Assembly (NCBI GenBank): GCA_012184525.1
Contig: WOFQ01000039.1
Coordinates: 248,001 to 312,000, forward strand
Source of the DNA: Xenoacremonium recifei
Lineage: Eukaryota; Ascomycota; Sordariomycetes; Hypocreales; Nectriaceae
Length of the DNA stretch: 64,000 bases
Direction of reading: 5' to 3'
The position numbers and the translations under genes are program-made. The notes below the pieces were generated by a model. That model searched no databases and was not told the DNA's origin. It saw only the letters and a list, made by a program, of their open reading frames with translations. Of this stretch, positions 1 to 11,850 are shown piece by piece; the first letter of the stretch is position 1, and each line of letters starts with the position of its first letter.

Positions 1-259
1 GCGGGAGCACCGAGGTGGCATATCCGTGGATGTTCTTGTCGCTCTTGGAGGCCCAGTCCTTCAGCGCCACATCGAGGTCGAAGGTCTCGGGCGAGTACGA
101 GAAGATCTTGTCCGAGAGCTTGTAGGCGATCTGCTGGACGAGCAGCTGGGCGGTAACGTAGGTCGGCCCGGAGATGGAGGCGAGAGGCACGGGCTGGCCG
201 AAGGGGAGGCTGGAGGAGAGCTTAGCGGACTGCGCGTCCTGAAGCTCCTTGTGAGGCAT
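1..259 (-). CDS. Sulfite reductase flavoprotein subunit (MET10-like), N-terminal part only
   Basis: The minus strand is open from an ATG at 259 down to the window edge, giving the first 86 residues of a protein that runs off the left end. Residues 19-40 contain FGQPVPLASISGPTYVTAQ, followed by a LSDKIFSYSPETFDLD segment and a WASKSDKN stretch. I recognise this as the start of the fungal sulfite reductase [NADPH] alpha/flavoprotein subunit, whose N-terminus is a pyruvate:ferredoxin oxidoreductase-like domain. Yeast Met10 has a related FGxPVTAISS..DSIFAY pattern. The enzyme reduces sulfite to sulfide in cytosolic sulfur assimilation together with the haem subunit. Flavodoxin and FAD/NADPH domains would lie outside the window, so they cannot be checked. 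The upstream 430-520 stretch is pyrimidine-rich on the coding strand, typical of a fungal leader. The family call is from memory of the N-terminus only. Confidence 0.58.
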   Translation of the reverse strand, partial: MPHKELQDAQSAKLSSSLPFGQPVPLASISGPTYVTAQLLVQQIAYKLSDKIFSYSPETFDLDVALKDWASKSDKNIHGYATSVLP

Positions 260-2428
260 CTTGAGCGCAGGGAGTCGGATCTGAGGATAATAGGGAAGGG
301 AATTGAAACGGCCGTCTGAGGAATGAGACGCTTCCGAGGCAGCTCGCGGCAAGAAAGCACGCGATGATGAGATGCTCAAGTAAACAGACAACGCTGTCTC
401 TCGCCAGGGGCCCCTGCTGTTGCTAGACGAGCACTCGGTTTGAAAGGAGAGGGAATCACGAGAACAAAAGAGCAAAGGAGAGGAAAGAGGAGAACCGAGG
501 GACAAAAGAGAAAGACCCTTCGCAGAGGCGACTCACCTAGAGGGGATTTGTCAAGCGGTTCCATTTCGCCGTCGTTTTCTCAACGTCGTCTGGGCACTTT
601 TTCGCTGCGCTTGGAAATTGTTGATACTTGGGAACAATCACGCAATCGCTCTAGGCTGCCTTGGGACTAGCGTACAGATGCCAGCGCCCCCCAAACTACC
701 CCGAGGGACCGAACGCCCCATTTATTGCCGCTTGGGGAAGTCTGGGCCCGGGTCGTCGGCGGCCTGGAGGTGGTGCGACTGCCGATTATCAATTATCAGA
801 TCTGCAATTGTCTTGACTTCTGGGCGTAGTATTCGGTTGTCTTGTTGCCAAAGAAATTCCGCATGTCTTAATTTCGTAGACAGCTGGAACAACGCCAATT
901 GCTCGGCGCCGTTTCCCTTTATGTGGCCATCTATTTCCGCATCTGGTGCATGAGGGAACGTGCCCTTGGCTAGGGAACGTGGGACAAGAATGCCACTCTC
1001 CGCCCTCGATATGTGATGTCTTTGAGCTCAATCTTTGCTGCACGATAGCTTAAAACCATAATCCGTTCTAAAGCCGAACAATATCAATGAGAATAATTGC
1101 AACAGCTACCAAGGGATTCAGCAGTAATTTAAAGCTCAAAGAGCGCTAATTGATCGCACGCATTTTGTGTACTTCCGATGAGGGGCTGTAATCAAGGAGT
1201 CAACAACACATATGATAAGTGCGCCGCTTGTGCAATGCGAGGCATCGTACCTCAGAGCACACGTCATTGAGACAGACCCTCAAGCGTTGGAGGCAATACA
1301 TCAGTGGGAGCTGTGGAGGAAGTCGAAGTACTCAACGCCTAATGCTGGTATCAGAAGATGATATTTTAAAGCTATATGACAAAGCGCTTTTCGAGTCTCA
1401 TCCAGCCTTATTATAAAAGGTGTTAGATTGCTTGGCGCTATAGTTAGTCTCGCGTTCTTACTATGCACCTCAGTGATCGTACAAATACCATTCCTAGCCA
1501 ATTGGCTTTCACGATCGAGCGTTCGGGCAGCCCCCAAAAATCAAGACGACTCGTAGCCTATAATCCACAATCAAAATCCTGGTTATGCTCAAACGAGGCT
1601 TCAACGCCGTCCTCCATTCTGTGAAGTGGATGTAAAGTAGCGATCATGTGACCAACCCGACGTCAAGCCAATGGGAGCGCCAGCCTTATCAAATAAAGTG
1701 CATTTTCAAGCTCAATCAGAATCATGCGATCAATTACCTGACCTGGAATGCAAACCGCCGTCCTATCTTATTCATCAATCTTGCCGAAACACCATGCTTG
1801 AATGTAGATTAGGGCATTTAAGAGGCAGCCAAAAAGCAGATCTACGCCCTCAAGGGACTCAAATGAGAGTTTAATTTTCAGCCAACATAAAACACGGGCC
1901 TTCCGCAATGCCGTCATCTCGAGCCAATCAAACTCGTCCAGGGAGGGAAAGTCGGCAAAGTCAAAACATCTCGTATTCACCCCTCTGTGGGCAAGCTGCG
2001 CCTCAACGCTGGCGCCCGGGAGTTAAGACAAAGAAATCGTGTTGTATTTGTGGGTATAAGCAGAAAGAGTCCTCCCAAGCCAACGGCTGGTTCGTTGTAG
2101 TTACGTACTCTCAAGACAGGGGAGCGACACAGCCATCAATGGAAGCGTGAACCAGCCTGACTTGCCGCAACTATCTGTGTGTCATATCCTCCAGCATCCC
2201 CTAAACCCAATCAACCCACGTAGGCATCATCCCTTTCTCGCTAGTTCGCCGAATTAACGCCCGTGATTCCAGTTTCGGTCCTCCGTAAAAGCACATCTTG
2301 GTTTCGGCGCCAACCCGTCAACATGTTCAACCAGGTTGGGCCAGTTTTTGTTTTGTTTTTCTTGTAGTACAAATACCGTAGCTTGATACTAAGAAGAGTT
2401 CTCAGCATATTGATAGCTGGGTGTGGAT
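260..2428. other. Intergenic: leader of the MET10-like gene and empty DNA
   Basis: This 2.2-kb spacer holds the pyrimidine-rich leader and promoter of the leftward gene ending at 259 (roughly 260-700), then a more AT-rich part from about 1050 to 2400. Only short open frames without family resemblance are present. I see no repeats with terminal inverted ends and no RNA gene. Confidence 0.6.
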
Positions 2429-3565
2429 TTAATCCCGACGAGGTGACTCGTCCTGATACTCAGGAGGCGGATCCCGTTCAGACATGAGACCCGACTTCTC
2501 GTCCTCCTTTGCAGTGACCTCGAGAGTGGCGGCTTTGTAGGATGAGCCGACGGGGACAATAACGGCCTGAGGGCGCACGCCTCTAACGTAGGCGAAGAAG
2601 CGGAAAGCGACGCTGCCGAGGAACATGGCGAGACTGGACAGAATGTTAGTAATGCTCCTCCAAAAGTTGAGACAAGGCAAAACGTACATAGCGACGCCAA
2701 CACCGGCAGTAATACCCATAAGCAAGGGCAGGAAGATATACGAGGTGACATTTCGGATCATAGTGCCCCAGGAGTGGTGGCGGAAGTCATCGGAATGATG
2801 CTTGTAGGATCCGTGATGGTGGCCCCCATGATGGTAGTCGCCGCTACCATGCGAACCCATCTCCTCTGGATCGCCGTGAGGGTGTCGGTGGTCTCCTGTT
2901 CGGCCATGGCCTCGCATGCCGCCACATCCCTTGACGCCAGACTTCATGCGATCCCAAGCACCACCGACGAAGTCATTGAATCCGCACCACAGAGTCATGC
3001 ACTTGCGGTTGTCGGCTTCAGTGCCAGCGTCAAAGGTAACATCCTTGCCCATGAGCAACTCGCCGTTGGGGGCCTGGACCAGCTTGACCACGACGGGCGA
3101 GACGCCCTCGACAAAGCGGTTTCCAACTTCGATGATGCGCAGCTCGACGTTGATCATGTCAAGCTGCTGTTCCTTGTCCGTCGCATCGTGCTCCACTGCC
3201 AAGCTGTATCCCAGCTTCTTCTCCCTTTGTCGTCCACTGGCCTTGACCACGGATGCTGTCAGATCACCATTCCAGGGATCGGGGTTGGGGTACAGTTGGA
3301 AGCCGTTCAACATCAGGCGCGAGTGGCCCTCGATGGTGAAATCCAGCTTCAGATGGGTGTCGCGGCCATGACATTGCTTGCAGGGAAGGTCGATGCTCTG
3401 GTAATACGCCGTCGCGGGGATGGCGATGGAGTCAGCCTCGACGGGGAGGGCGCGAAAGAACTCTTCGTCGGCTTCGGATAGTTCGGGAACGACGACGAAC
3501 GCGGCAGCAGAGGCTGCGAAGAGAAGCGGCTTGAGAAGCAGCATGGTGAATGCGGCGACTTTCAT
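2429..3565 (-). CDS. Secreted/membrane protein with His-rich linker (DUF7728-like)
   Basis: Two exons, 3565-2688 and 2633-2429, give 360 residues. A hydrophobic N-terminus (MKVAAFTMLLLKPLLFAASA) is a clear signal peptide. Next come a luminal or extracellular region with a CKQCHGR motif near residue 62, further cysteines (CMTLWCGF), a glycine/histidine-rich linker around residues 215-265 (clusters such as HHGGHHHGSYKHH), a transmembrane segment (FLPLLMGITAGVGVAILAMF), and a short acidic cytosolic tail. The removed intron has a GTACGT donor, a TACTAAC branch point and a CAG acceptor, and is 54 bases long, so the frame stays open if it is retained. The architecture resembles a conserved ascomycete family of unknown function that I remember as DUF7728; that assignment is tentative. 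The His cluster suggests metal binding, which is inference. Confidence 0.72.
   Translation of the reverse strand: MKVAAFTMLLLKPLLFAASAAAFVVVPELSEADEEFFRALPVEADSIAIPATAYYQSIDLPCKQCHGRDTHLKLDFTIEGHSRLMLNGFQLYPNPDPWNGDLTASVVKASGRQREKKLGYSLAVEHDATDKEQQLDMINVELRIIEVGNRFVEGVSPVVVKLVQAPNGELLMGKDVTFDAGTEADNRKCMTLWCGFNDFVGGAWDRMKSGVKGCGGMRGHGRTGDHRHPHGDPEEMGSHGSGDYHHGGHHHGSYKHHSDDFRHHSWGTMIRNVTSYIFLPLLMGITAGVGVAMYVLPCLNFWRSITNILSSLAMFLGSVAFRFFAYVRGVRPQAVIVPVGSSYKAATLEVTAKEDEKSGLMSERDPPPEYQDESPRRD
2634..2687 (-). other. 54-base intron with open reading frame
   Basis: Perfect fungal intron signals (GTACGT, TACTAAC, CAG) split the ATT codon 'AT|T' of the membrane segment. The length is a multiple of three and there is no stop, so retention would insert 18 residues. 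Confidence 0.75.
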
Positions 3566-5225
3566 GCGCCGATAGATGTTGGCGGGTTGTTATGTTCTGG
3601 CTGGTAGTGGTGTTGCGCGATGGGTGAGAATGTAAGAATGAAGGAGGAGGGAGGTAAATGGTCTGGGGAAGCGAGGGAGGCGTCGGTGATAGTAGGCGCT
3701 CAAGCGCTACAAAGGGTCGCGGGCTGTGTGGATGGTGTGCTCTGTTTCATAAAGTCAGTCTATAGCTGGCTTCGGCATGTCCCGGTACGTGCGAGGGCCT
3801 GACGCCCCGTACACCTCGTCATAGCACTAACAATTAAGGAAACGGTGCACAGTTGAGCGACACGGTGAACCTCAAAAGTTGGCGTAAAAAATCCGAAGAA
3901 AAAGGGTTCAGTAAATTGACTCTATTTCTATTGTCTGGAAGAGACGCAAATGCTGAGAGTCATTGTGAATGTGTGGTGTTGCGTCTGAACATTTAGACTG
4001 CGAACACGAGATGCTCTTCAGCTCTAGGGGACTTGTGCTTCTCTCAGCGCCTGTACTCTACCACGTTGGCGCCCCGGCTCCTTCGGTGGCGCTGTCCGTC
4101 CCTGTGCCCATTTTTTACGGGGAGCACATCGATTACCAGCGAGTGAGGGGCATCTCGCAGCCTGAAAGGGTTCCGTGCCAGTGGCCGAGTGGCCCAGACC
4201 TGGCCAGCGCCCCACACGTGCGACGGCGGCGGATCCCGTGATAGGCCGGCTCGTAGATCATGAAATCCTGCCTGCGTCGGCGGTACGTACCCGCTGTGCC
4301 GGTAAGGCCACCACTGACGGTACTCCGTACTGTACTTGTACCTGTTCAGGGACTCTAGCGGACTCGCCAGCTTCTGGGCCTGTCCGGGCTCTCACGGCCG
4401 GCTGCTAAGTGCCGAGCGCGTCTGTCCTTGCCTTCCCAGGCCGACGCTCGGGCTGGACTGTCATACCAGCACAAACGGGTGCGGGTGCAGGTGCGACGGA
4501 CACGATGCCGGAATGCCGTTTTTTCCCTTTCACCCCTTGCGCGCGAATCGAGAAGCTGCGACGGGGAGAGTCTCAAACGGGGCAGGCACGGCATCTGTCA
4601 GCCGCCTGGTGGGAGGAAACGCCTTGTGGCCTGATTCACAAGGCTCCTGAAATCTCCCCTGGTCACGGTCTGTGCCGCCGCTCGCTTGACGATGGCTTCT
4701 CCCACAAGCGAGTACATAGTGCAATCCATCAATCAATCAATTGCGGCCTTACGCATCCCGTCGACGTCGATGGCGCTAGCCGGTTCCTCGCAGGCTCCAG
4801 CTTTTGCAAGATTCGCTGTGCGCCGTTCCGTTATCTTGCTGCCTCAACACCGCATTACGCGTTGGACAGTAGGCAGAAGCATTTCCGAGAAGAGGCTTCG
4901 CCGACTACACGTCGCCTATTACGACATGTGAAGAAAGGGGGCCCTCGGTCACAAGGGGCAAAAGCGTCGTTTCTCCACGATGCTTAGTAGCTTGGTCAAT
5001 ACGAAGTGTTCCACCAACTAAGGTATGTCATTCTTTCAATTACAGCTAAGTTGCTCGGAAAATCCTCAGAATCCTCCCTTCCTTCCTTCGAGATTACTGC
5101 GCGGATTGGTTCCTAGCTTCCAAAAATCAAGAGGGGGGATTTCACCAGGCCTTCAGCCAGTATGCAGATCGATGCGTTCGTCCCAGCTCTTGGAGCCAAG
5201 GATGAACGAGCTGCTCTGCTTGGGT
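3566..5225. other. Intergenic, no gene seen
   Basis: This spacer holds the promoter of the leftward gene at 2429-3565 and the 3' flank of the leftward gene at 5226-9761. Several frames of 60-190 codons are open between 3970 and 4990, but none shows a domain, a plausible splice partner or protein-like composition. Confidence 0.55.
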
Positions 5226-8200
5226 TCAGGCCTTGTTCTCACCATTCACTGCCTCAGCACCATTGTCCAGCAAGAAGGCTTTGAGCTTGCCGTAGACGAC
5301 TGCGATAGGAGACCGCCGAGCAGCTCGTCCTTGTGGCTTCTTGGGTCCATGATTATCGAGGAAGTGCTTCATCGTCATCGGAGGAGATGGCACCCTGCCT
5401 CCTGAAACGGTCCCCGTTGTGAGGGTCTTGAGAGTCGTTGGCAGGGGGAACAGTGTTGTCGTCGCTACAAAACGTTCTTTGTCAGATTCACAGCTCTCTT
5501 GGGGGAACTTTGTCAAGCTTACCATCGACACTGCTTGTCTTGTTAATTCCAGACGCGGTCTCGGTGGTATTGCACGTGGAAGACCATGGCGTTGGCAGCG
5601 GAGCAGTGAACGACCAGTTCGGGATGATGATGTGAGTAGGGGTTGTAGTGCAGTTCGTGCTGGCGGCGGACCCGGCACCAGTGACGTTGAAGGAGTCGCG
5701 CCACAAGCTCGAGCAGCTTGACAATGTGCTAGTTGTCGTGCATGTTGTCGTCGTTGTGCCGTTGACACCAGTGATTGTCGCCGTAAAGGTGCTGATCTCA
5801 CCTACGGGGGCGAAGCTGCCAGTGGTTGGATATGTGCCCGTTGGACTCCATGTCATGGAAGAGACGATACCTGTGCTTGGGAGACGGGTAATTGTAGCCT
5901 CACCTCCAGATGTCAGAGACACAGTCCTGTTCTGACCCGATGCCCCTGCTGTCGCCTCGGTCAAGAAGCTCTCGGCCGAAGTAAGTGTCGACACGGAGCC
6001 AGTCTGCGTCACGGTTGACTCTCCTGACGTAGAATTGGTGCCACTATTCAGAGTAGAGGAGCCCGCGGACCCCGAACCGCCTAGAGTGCTCCGAACAGAG
6101 GGGAGAGGCGTGACAATGAAGGTCACCGTGCTCTCGGCTGTTTCCGAGGTTGTGCCAGTGACGTTTCCGGATACGAGCGTGGCGGAGACCGTCCCTGAGG
6201 CATGAGGACCTGTTGGTAGGATTGTCGAGATGCCAATGGTCCTGTTGGCTTGAGCGGTAGCGCTGGCTGTAGCCTGGAGCGTGGAGTTCGAGGGGACTGG
6301 GAATGGAGGGACAGTAGACGCCCCTGAAACGGCCGACCCATTTGACGCGCCGGTGACGGTCGAATTAGGGAACAGAGACGTGCCGGTCTCCAAAGCAGTC
6401 AATGTCATAGATGATTCCCCAGACCTGCTTGAACTTTTCCTTGTCGGGAAAGGAGGTGGCGTGGAGAGACCAGTTTCGTTGGCGGCTAGAGTTACAGTGC
6501 CCGTGCTCGACGAGGAGGAGACAAGCAACAAGGAACCGCTCGTGGTTCCAGTCCTGGAGGCAGTCACGGGCAGTTCTGATGAACCTGCAAAGATTGTTGA
6601 ACTGGTGATTTCAGATATCGTGGAGGTTGGAATAGAAACACTGGTTGGCGAAAGCGAGACCGAGACCGAGATGGTGTTGCTATTCGGGGGGAGAGACGTG
6701 AGAGCGGCAGATACCGTTGCACTTCCAGATTCTAAAGAGCTGTTCTTAGCACTCGTCGGCTGTCCGGTGGTCGTCACATTATGAGATGTTGGGAACGGGG
6801 GAGTGACTGCAGATGAGCTTCCTGGGAAACCCGCACCAGTGAAGAACCCAGTGGACCCGCTGCTCGTGCCAGAGGAAGTCGTAGATATAGAAGCACCCAG
6901 TCCTGAGCTTTGAGAAGCAGTTGGCTCAGTGGTCTGTGTGAGGCCTGTAGAAATACCATTGGCAGAAGACTGGTGTGTTGGCCGAGATGTCGCAGTGCCC
7001 ACAGTTTGGGAGCCGGAAGCCGTTGCAGCACCACCAGAGACTCTGGAAGCCGCTGTAACCGAAACCCCAGCTGGGACTGTTGAGTTGGGGAATGGTGCGG
7101 TACCTCCCGTAGAAATGCTAGAGACCGAGCTTTCTAGACCCGAAGTCATCGGGACGGTCAAAGAATTAGCTTCCGCTGAACCCTCCGTAGACGCAGTTTG
7201 GCCTGGTTTGGTGGTGACCCAGGAGCTAGCAGAAAGCCACCACGTGAAATTGGAGTGAGTAGGGAATGGGAAAGGTGCGTTGCCTGTGGCCCGGGTAATA
7301 CTCGACGTGATGGTAAGCTTTGGAGGCACGAGGGATCCTTGTGACGTGCCTGTGGAGGCATTTGGATCGTAGGAGCCTGTCGTGGAAGAGTTATAACCTG
7401 TCGAAGTGACATTGGGGCTTCCAGTCGAGACGCTTGGACCGCCGGTGAGAGTGAGCGTGAAGCTGGTTGGGAATGGAATGATCGAGGGCCAACCGGTGTT
7501 GGCTCGGCTGATAGTCTGGGGAATTGAGACTGTTCCGTTTCCTAATACGGTACTGGCTGGTGACAGGGTAGTTGAAATTGGAACGGTACCCGTTTCCTGT
7601 GACATCGTACCGGTAGCATTAGCGGTGGGAAGTGGCGTTGATGAAGAAAGCCCCGAAACGCCGGCATTTGGCGTCGACGTAGCAATACCCTTGGCAGACC
7701 CGGAACCAGTAACAGAAGAGGTGGTAGGGCTGAGACTGGACGTTGAATGCTGGCTTTTCTGGGGTTTAGGGGATTTGGTTTTGCCATGCTTAGTCCGCTT
7801 GTGTGTAGACGACGAAGAGCTGGTGCTCGAAGACGCCGGTTCGGGGAAGCCTCCTGGGAAGAAAGTGTCCACAGATGTAGTGGTAGTAACAGGCTGACCG
7901 GAGGGAGTGCTTTGGCTTGTAATTGCGGCAGAATTAGCTGCAGATGTAAGAGCCGAGCCGGCAGACTGAGATGAAGATGATGAAATGGGAATATTGGAAA
8001 TAGACGATGAAGTAGAAAGCGAAACCGTAGAAATATTAGTGACGGATACTGAAGTAATTGTACTAGTGGAAGATGCTCCTGGGCTAGTGAATTCGGTGAG
8101 AGTCGTCGTTTCACGGACAGGGGAAGACTCGGTTCCACTTGGCATCATTGAAAGAGTTGACAATGTGAAGCCAACGGTAATGAAAGTTGCGGCTGGCGTT

Positions 8201-9761
8201 GACACCTCCGAACTAGCTGGCGGCAAGACAGTTGAAAGAACGAGTGATCGGGACTTAGGGGTCGAAGTCCTCTGTGCTTGAAGTGTCTCTGTGCCACTCA
8301 AGATAGTAGAGCTATTGAGCACTGTCGAAACCAACACGGCTGAGCGAGTTCTCGATCCAGTTACAGAGGTAAAACTTGTACGAGGACCGGTCGGCCTCGG
8401 TCGGTTGTGGGGAACTCTCCTAGTTTCTGAGGCCGTGCTTGTCAAGGCGAAGGCTGAGTTTGCTCCTGATGTGGCGTTGAGTCCGGACGAGGCAGACACA
8501 GACTGAGTTCCTGATGGTAGAACAGTGGTGGCATTGTGACCGCTAAGAGAGATCGTTGCAGTACCATTATTTCCAGAAGACAGGGTCGACGGGGCGCTGA
8601 TCGAGGAGAACACCGTGGCTTGGATGGTTGAGCTTACACCAGAAGTCACTTCTCCACTCAGGAGTGAAGAAACGACAGCGGAAGCAGTACCTGTCGCAAA
8701 ACTGGTAGTCTCGGATCCTGAATTACCCATCATTGAGGCAGACTCAGAGACTCCTGGGAGATTTTGGGTAATTGTAGGGGAAGTGCCACTCAAAGTAGCG
8801 TTTCCTGACTGAGTCGAACTGGCGCCAGAGACCGAGACACCAGAGCTTGTGAAGACTGGAGTGGCAAGCGTGAAGCTCTCTCCCTGAGCCGACGACTGAC
8901 CTGAAGCCGAACCACTTGCATTGGGCGTAGCACTGATGAAAGCCGTACCAGCAGACGTAGCATTGCTTGCTGTGGACTCGGAAGTCTCAGTACTAGTAGA
9001 GAAAGTGGTAGTCTCGGTCTGATTCATAGCCAGGGCAGAGCTAGTAAATCCGGCCGGGGTTGAAGTGAGAGATCCAGTAAGAGTGAGAGTGGAAGTCGAG
9101 CCAGAGACTGTGAGCTTACTGGTAGAAGTGAAGGCAGTCTCATTGACACTTGCGGTGCTTGAGAAGGAGTAGGGACCAGTAGTATTGGGCGCAAGACTGG
9201 GAATTGTAGCACCACTCGTGGTTGAAGTCAGGCTTGGAACTACACCAGTATTGGCCGAGGTCAAGGATGTCTCTGTGCCAGCAAGCGTCAGGCTGCTAGC
9301 CAGAACGCTCGACTCAGCAGACACCAAGTTCGACTGGGTCAGACTCTCGGAGGAGACGTGAGAGAAGTTACCAGTATGCGAAGTGTGAGCGATGGAAGAG
9401 CCGTTAGATGTGAGAGCACCCCCAGTCCCAGTGGAAGAGGATGCTGTGGCAGGCCACCATGGCTCAGAAGTAATGGTCGGCAGAGGATCTAGGTCCTTCG
9501 TCAGAGCACGAAAACGGGAATGAGGAGCAGATACTCACAGTCGGTCTGGGCAGTAGTAGAGGTCTGGTATGGAGGCGGGCCATAGGAGTAACCGGTTGGT
9601 TCGCCATACTCATACTCATCGCTCGCCTCAGCCTGCTTCTCACGCGGGTCGAATCGCTTCACGTCCGCCCGACCAGGGCCAAACCCAGCTGCAAGGCCCG
9701 AGAGGCACAGCAGCAAGGCCAGCATCGGCAGGAGGCCGAAAGAGAGAGGAGACGCTCTCAT
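5226..9761 (-). CDS. Large Ser/Thr-rich secreted mucin-like protein
   Basis: Three exons, 9761-9539, 9488-5523 and 5464-5226, give 1475 residues. Phases match at both introns (GTGAGT..CTAG and GTAAGC..GTAG). The start has a signal peptide (MRASPLSFGLLPMLALLLCL) followed by a short polar stretch. The rest is overwhelmingly Ser, Thr, Ala, Gly and Val with many N-glycosylation sequons, as in heavily O-mannosylated cell-surface or extracellular proteins. A lone basic patch (THKRTKHGKTKSPKPQK) lies near residues 633-650. Between about residues 746 and 1135 a PFP core recurs roughly six times (IIPFPT, APFPFPT, APFPNST, PPFPTS, PPPFPT, PPFPVPS). Near residues 1315-1390 there is a Cys-containing segment. 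No C-terminal membrane or GPI signal is visible, so it is probably secreted or wall-bound. I do not recognise a named family; adhesin or mucin-like is the best description. Confidence 0.78.
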
Positions 9762-9779
9762 CGTTGCCGAAAGTCAAGA

Positions 9780-9850
9780 CTGTGCATGCGTCAGAAACAC
9801 GGCGATTCTCAAAGATGAATTGACGAGCCGCGAAAACAATAGGGACTCAC
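9780..9850 (-). other. Probable 5'UTR intron of the Ser/Thr-rich gene
   Basis: Just upstream of the ATG at 9761 the minus strand carries GTGAGT at 9850 and a CACAG acceptor ending at 9780, 71 bases apart, with TCTGAC as a candidate branch point. This fits a leader intron; transcript data would be needed to confirm it. Confidence 0.5.
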
Positions 9851-11850
9851 CAGCCGTGCACCAAGAGACGCGTTATTCAAGGCAAAGTGACAGGATCCTG
9901 ACACCAAGGATACAAACGAATGTGTTAACGATGTTGACAGGGCGATAAACAATACTGAACGAAGGTCGGCTCGCGTGCTTAGGGGAACCAAGATGGCGAG
10001 GTTGGAAGGTGATGGAGGAAAAAGGCGACGCGGTGACGAAGCGAGAAAAGAAAAAGGGAAAATCGAGAGGTGAATGCAAGCGAGAGGCAAGATGGGAAGG
10101 AACCTCGAAGAAAGCGAGCGACAGGTCTGGGCGGTGGACGAATCAGGAGGCAGAGAAGTGACTGGACGAGGACGGCAGAATAGCAGAGAAACACCCCGCT
10201 ACCGTAGTTATACTTCTCACTTTCTTCTCACTTTCTGAAAGGCTCGCGTCTGGCCTGCCACGAAGATGACACCGCGCGTGCGGCAAGACCCTGGCATGTG
10301 AGAGGTTGAGCGAGGGCATGCATGTTGATGGTGGTGATGATGGGCTGCGGTGGCACACGGCAGGGGATGTCGTGATGAGCTCGGGCGTTGAGCCTCCTTT
10401 GCGGTGCTGAAAGGGTTGGAGATGGGGGATAGAAGGCCCGAGATGGTGAGAAGGTCTCGGAGAGCTGGTTTGCGCCGAGTGAAGCTGACCCATGAACGAG
10501 GTTCTAGGAGTGTCTTCTCAACACCATCGTCACTCGAACACGCTCGCAGCACTCTCCTCTCCTCAACCTCACCACGAGTTCCCCTAACGCGACCTATCGA
10601 TCCCCTCAGTCTAATTCCAAGGAGGGAGCCCATCTGCCCCCAATATCCTCAATACCTCCGCTTAAAGCCATCCATGCTCGCATACCCCATCAACAGTCAC
10701 ACCCGCTCCTCCAGCCCTCAACCTCGCACAGCTGCATCGCCCTGTGTATCTCGTGCAGAATCTGGCCCACCTTGCACCCCCCAGATCTCGACCACCTCGG
10801 CTGTGCCAACGAATCTCTGGGGTGCATCTGAAGCATCCCTGACATTCCCCGGGACAAGCATGCATCTGGGGTCGGCTGCAGATAACGCGTCTGTTCCATC
10901 CCGGCGGGACTATGACGCAGAGCTTTTACATCTAGCCTCGCAAGTGAGAGTGAGGACTCTGTTTGTGTGATGCTTGGGCTCTGGTGTGCTTCGGCTACCG
11001 ACAGATGTCGTTTCTCTCGTGCCCTGGCTCAAGGTGCGAGTACTACTTTCGCCAATCTCCCTGACTCGAAGAGTGTGTTGCGTTTCAGGCTGTCATTTCC
11101 AGTCCTTCAGCTGCCCCGGACTCGTATCCCAAAAGGATAACTCTTTAGGGTCCGGCGAAGAGCCAGGAGGGCTTCTTGCTCGGCCGAGACTTGACCAACG
11201 TCGTGTCACATCACCAAACGGGAGTTCACACGGACGATAGGGGTCTGTTACAGATGGGGCTCTCTATTTCTTTCAATGAGATAAAGCGGTTGCTTACTCC
11301 CTGTTCGTCTGTAGATAGTGTGCTATTCTCCTCGAGCAGTTAGCTCTGCTCCTTTCTGCTAGCTGCAAACCGGCGAATAAATCAGTTCTCGAGAGCAATG
11401 CCACATGACGTCTAGCAGGCGACGACGACACGCGAAGGAGACTGTAGCACAAGACAATCCGCGACAAGGCGAATTCAACGTGCTTCAATCCGACGCACAG
11501 TCGCAACGGCCGTTTGGCATGACTCTCTCGACCTGCTCCCGAAACGGCCCTACTGACCTTGTCAAGTGATTCAAGTGAGGCCTCACGAGCTGGTAATGAA
11601 CTAGGCCTCGGTCGGCTCTAGCTGCCCTAATGCATCAGAAACGCGCAAGTATCTTCCAAATTGTAGGTCCGTCCCAGATAAACCGTCGCTGATTACACAA
11701 AGCCATAGCTGCCGTCGAAATGCACCTGCCATTCGCCCCTCTGCCACGAGATGAGATGGCCACTTGTCTCAAGACGAGGCAGTACCTCCCGAATTTCTGC
11801 CATACCGACCGCATGAACAAGGAACACGGTTATGGGAACAATAACCTTGT
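9851..11850. other. Intergenic, no convincing gene
   Basis: This is the upstream region of the Ser/Thr-rich gene. On the minus strand it is CT-rich between about 9860 and 10100. It also contains the 3' flank of the RRT8-like gene. A 188-codon plus-strand frame at 10404-10970 has a Pro/Ser/Arg composition and no domain, so I do not call it. Confidence 0.5.

Noticed and set aside
2774..3481. 235-codon plus-strand open frame
   Set aside because: It is the reverse-strand shadow of the His-rich membrane protein gene, which has a signal peptide, conserved motifs and a proper intron.
4409..4987. 192-codon plus-strand open frame in the 3566-5225 spacer
   Set aside because: No domain, no bias or splice partner; several overlapping frames are open here on both strands because the DNA is stop-poor.
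10404..10970. 188-codon plus-strand frame rich in Pro, Ser and Arg
   Set aside because: No recognisable feature; it lies in the upstream region of the Ser/Thr-rich gene where CT-rich leader DNA creates such frames.
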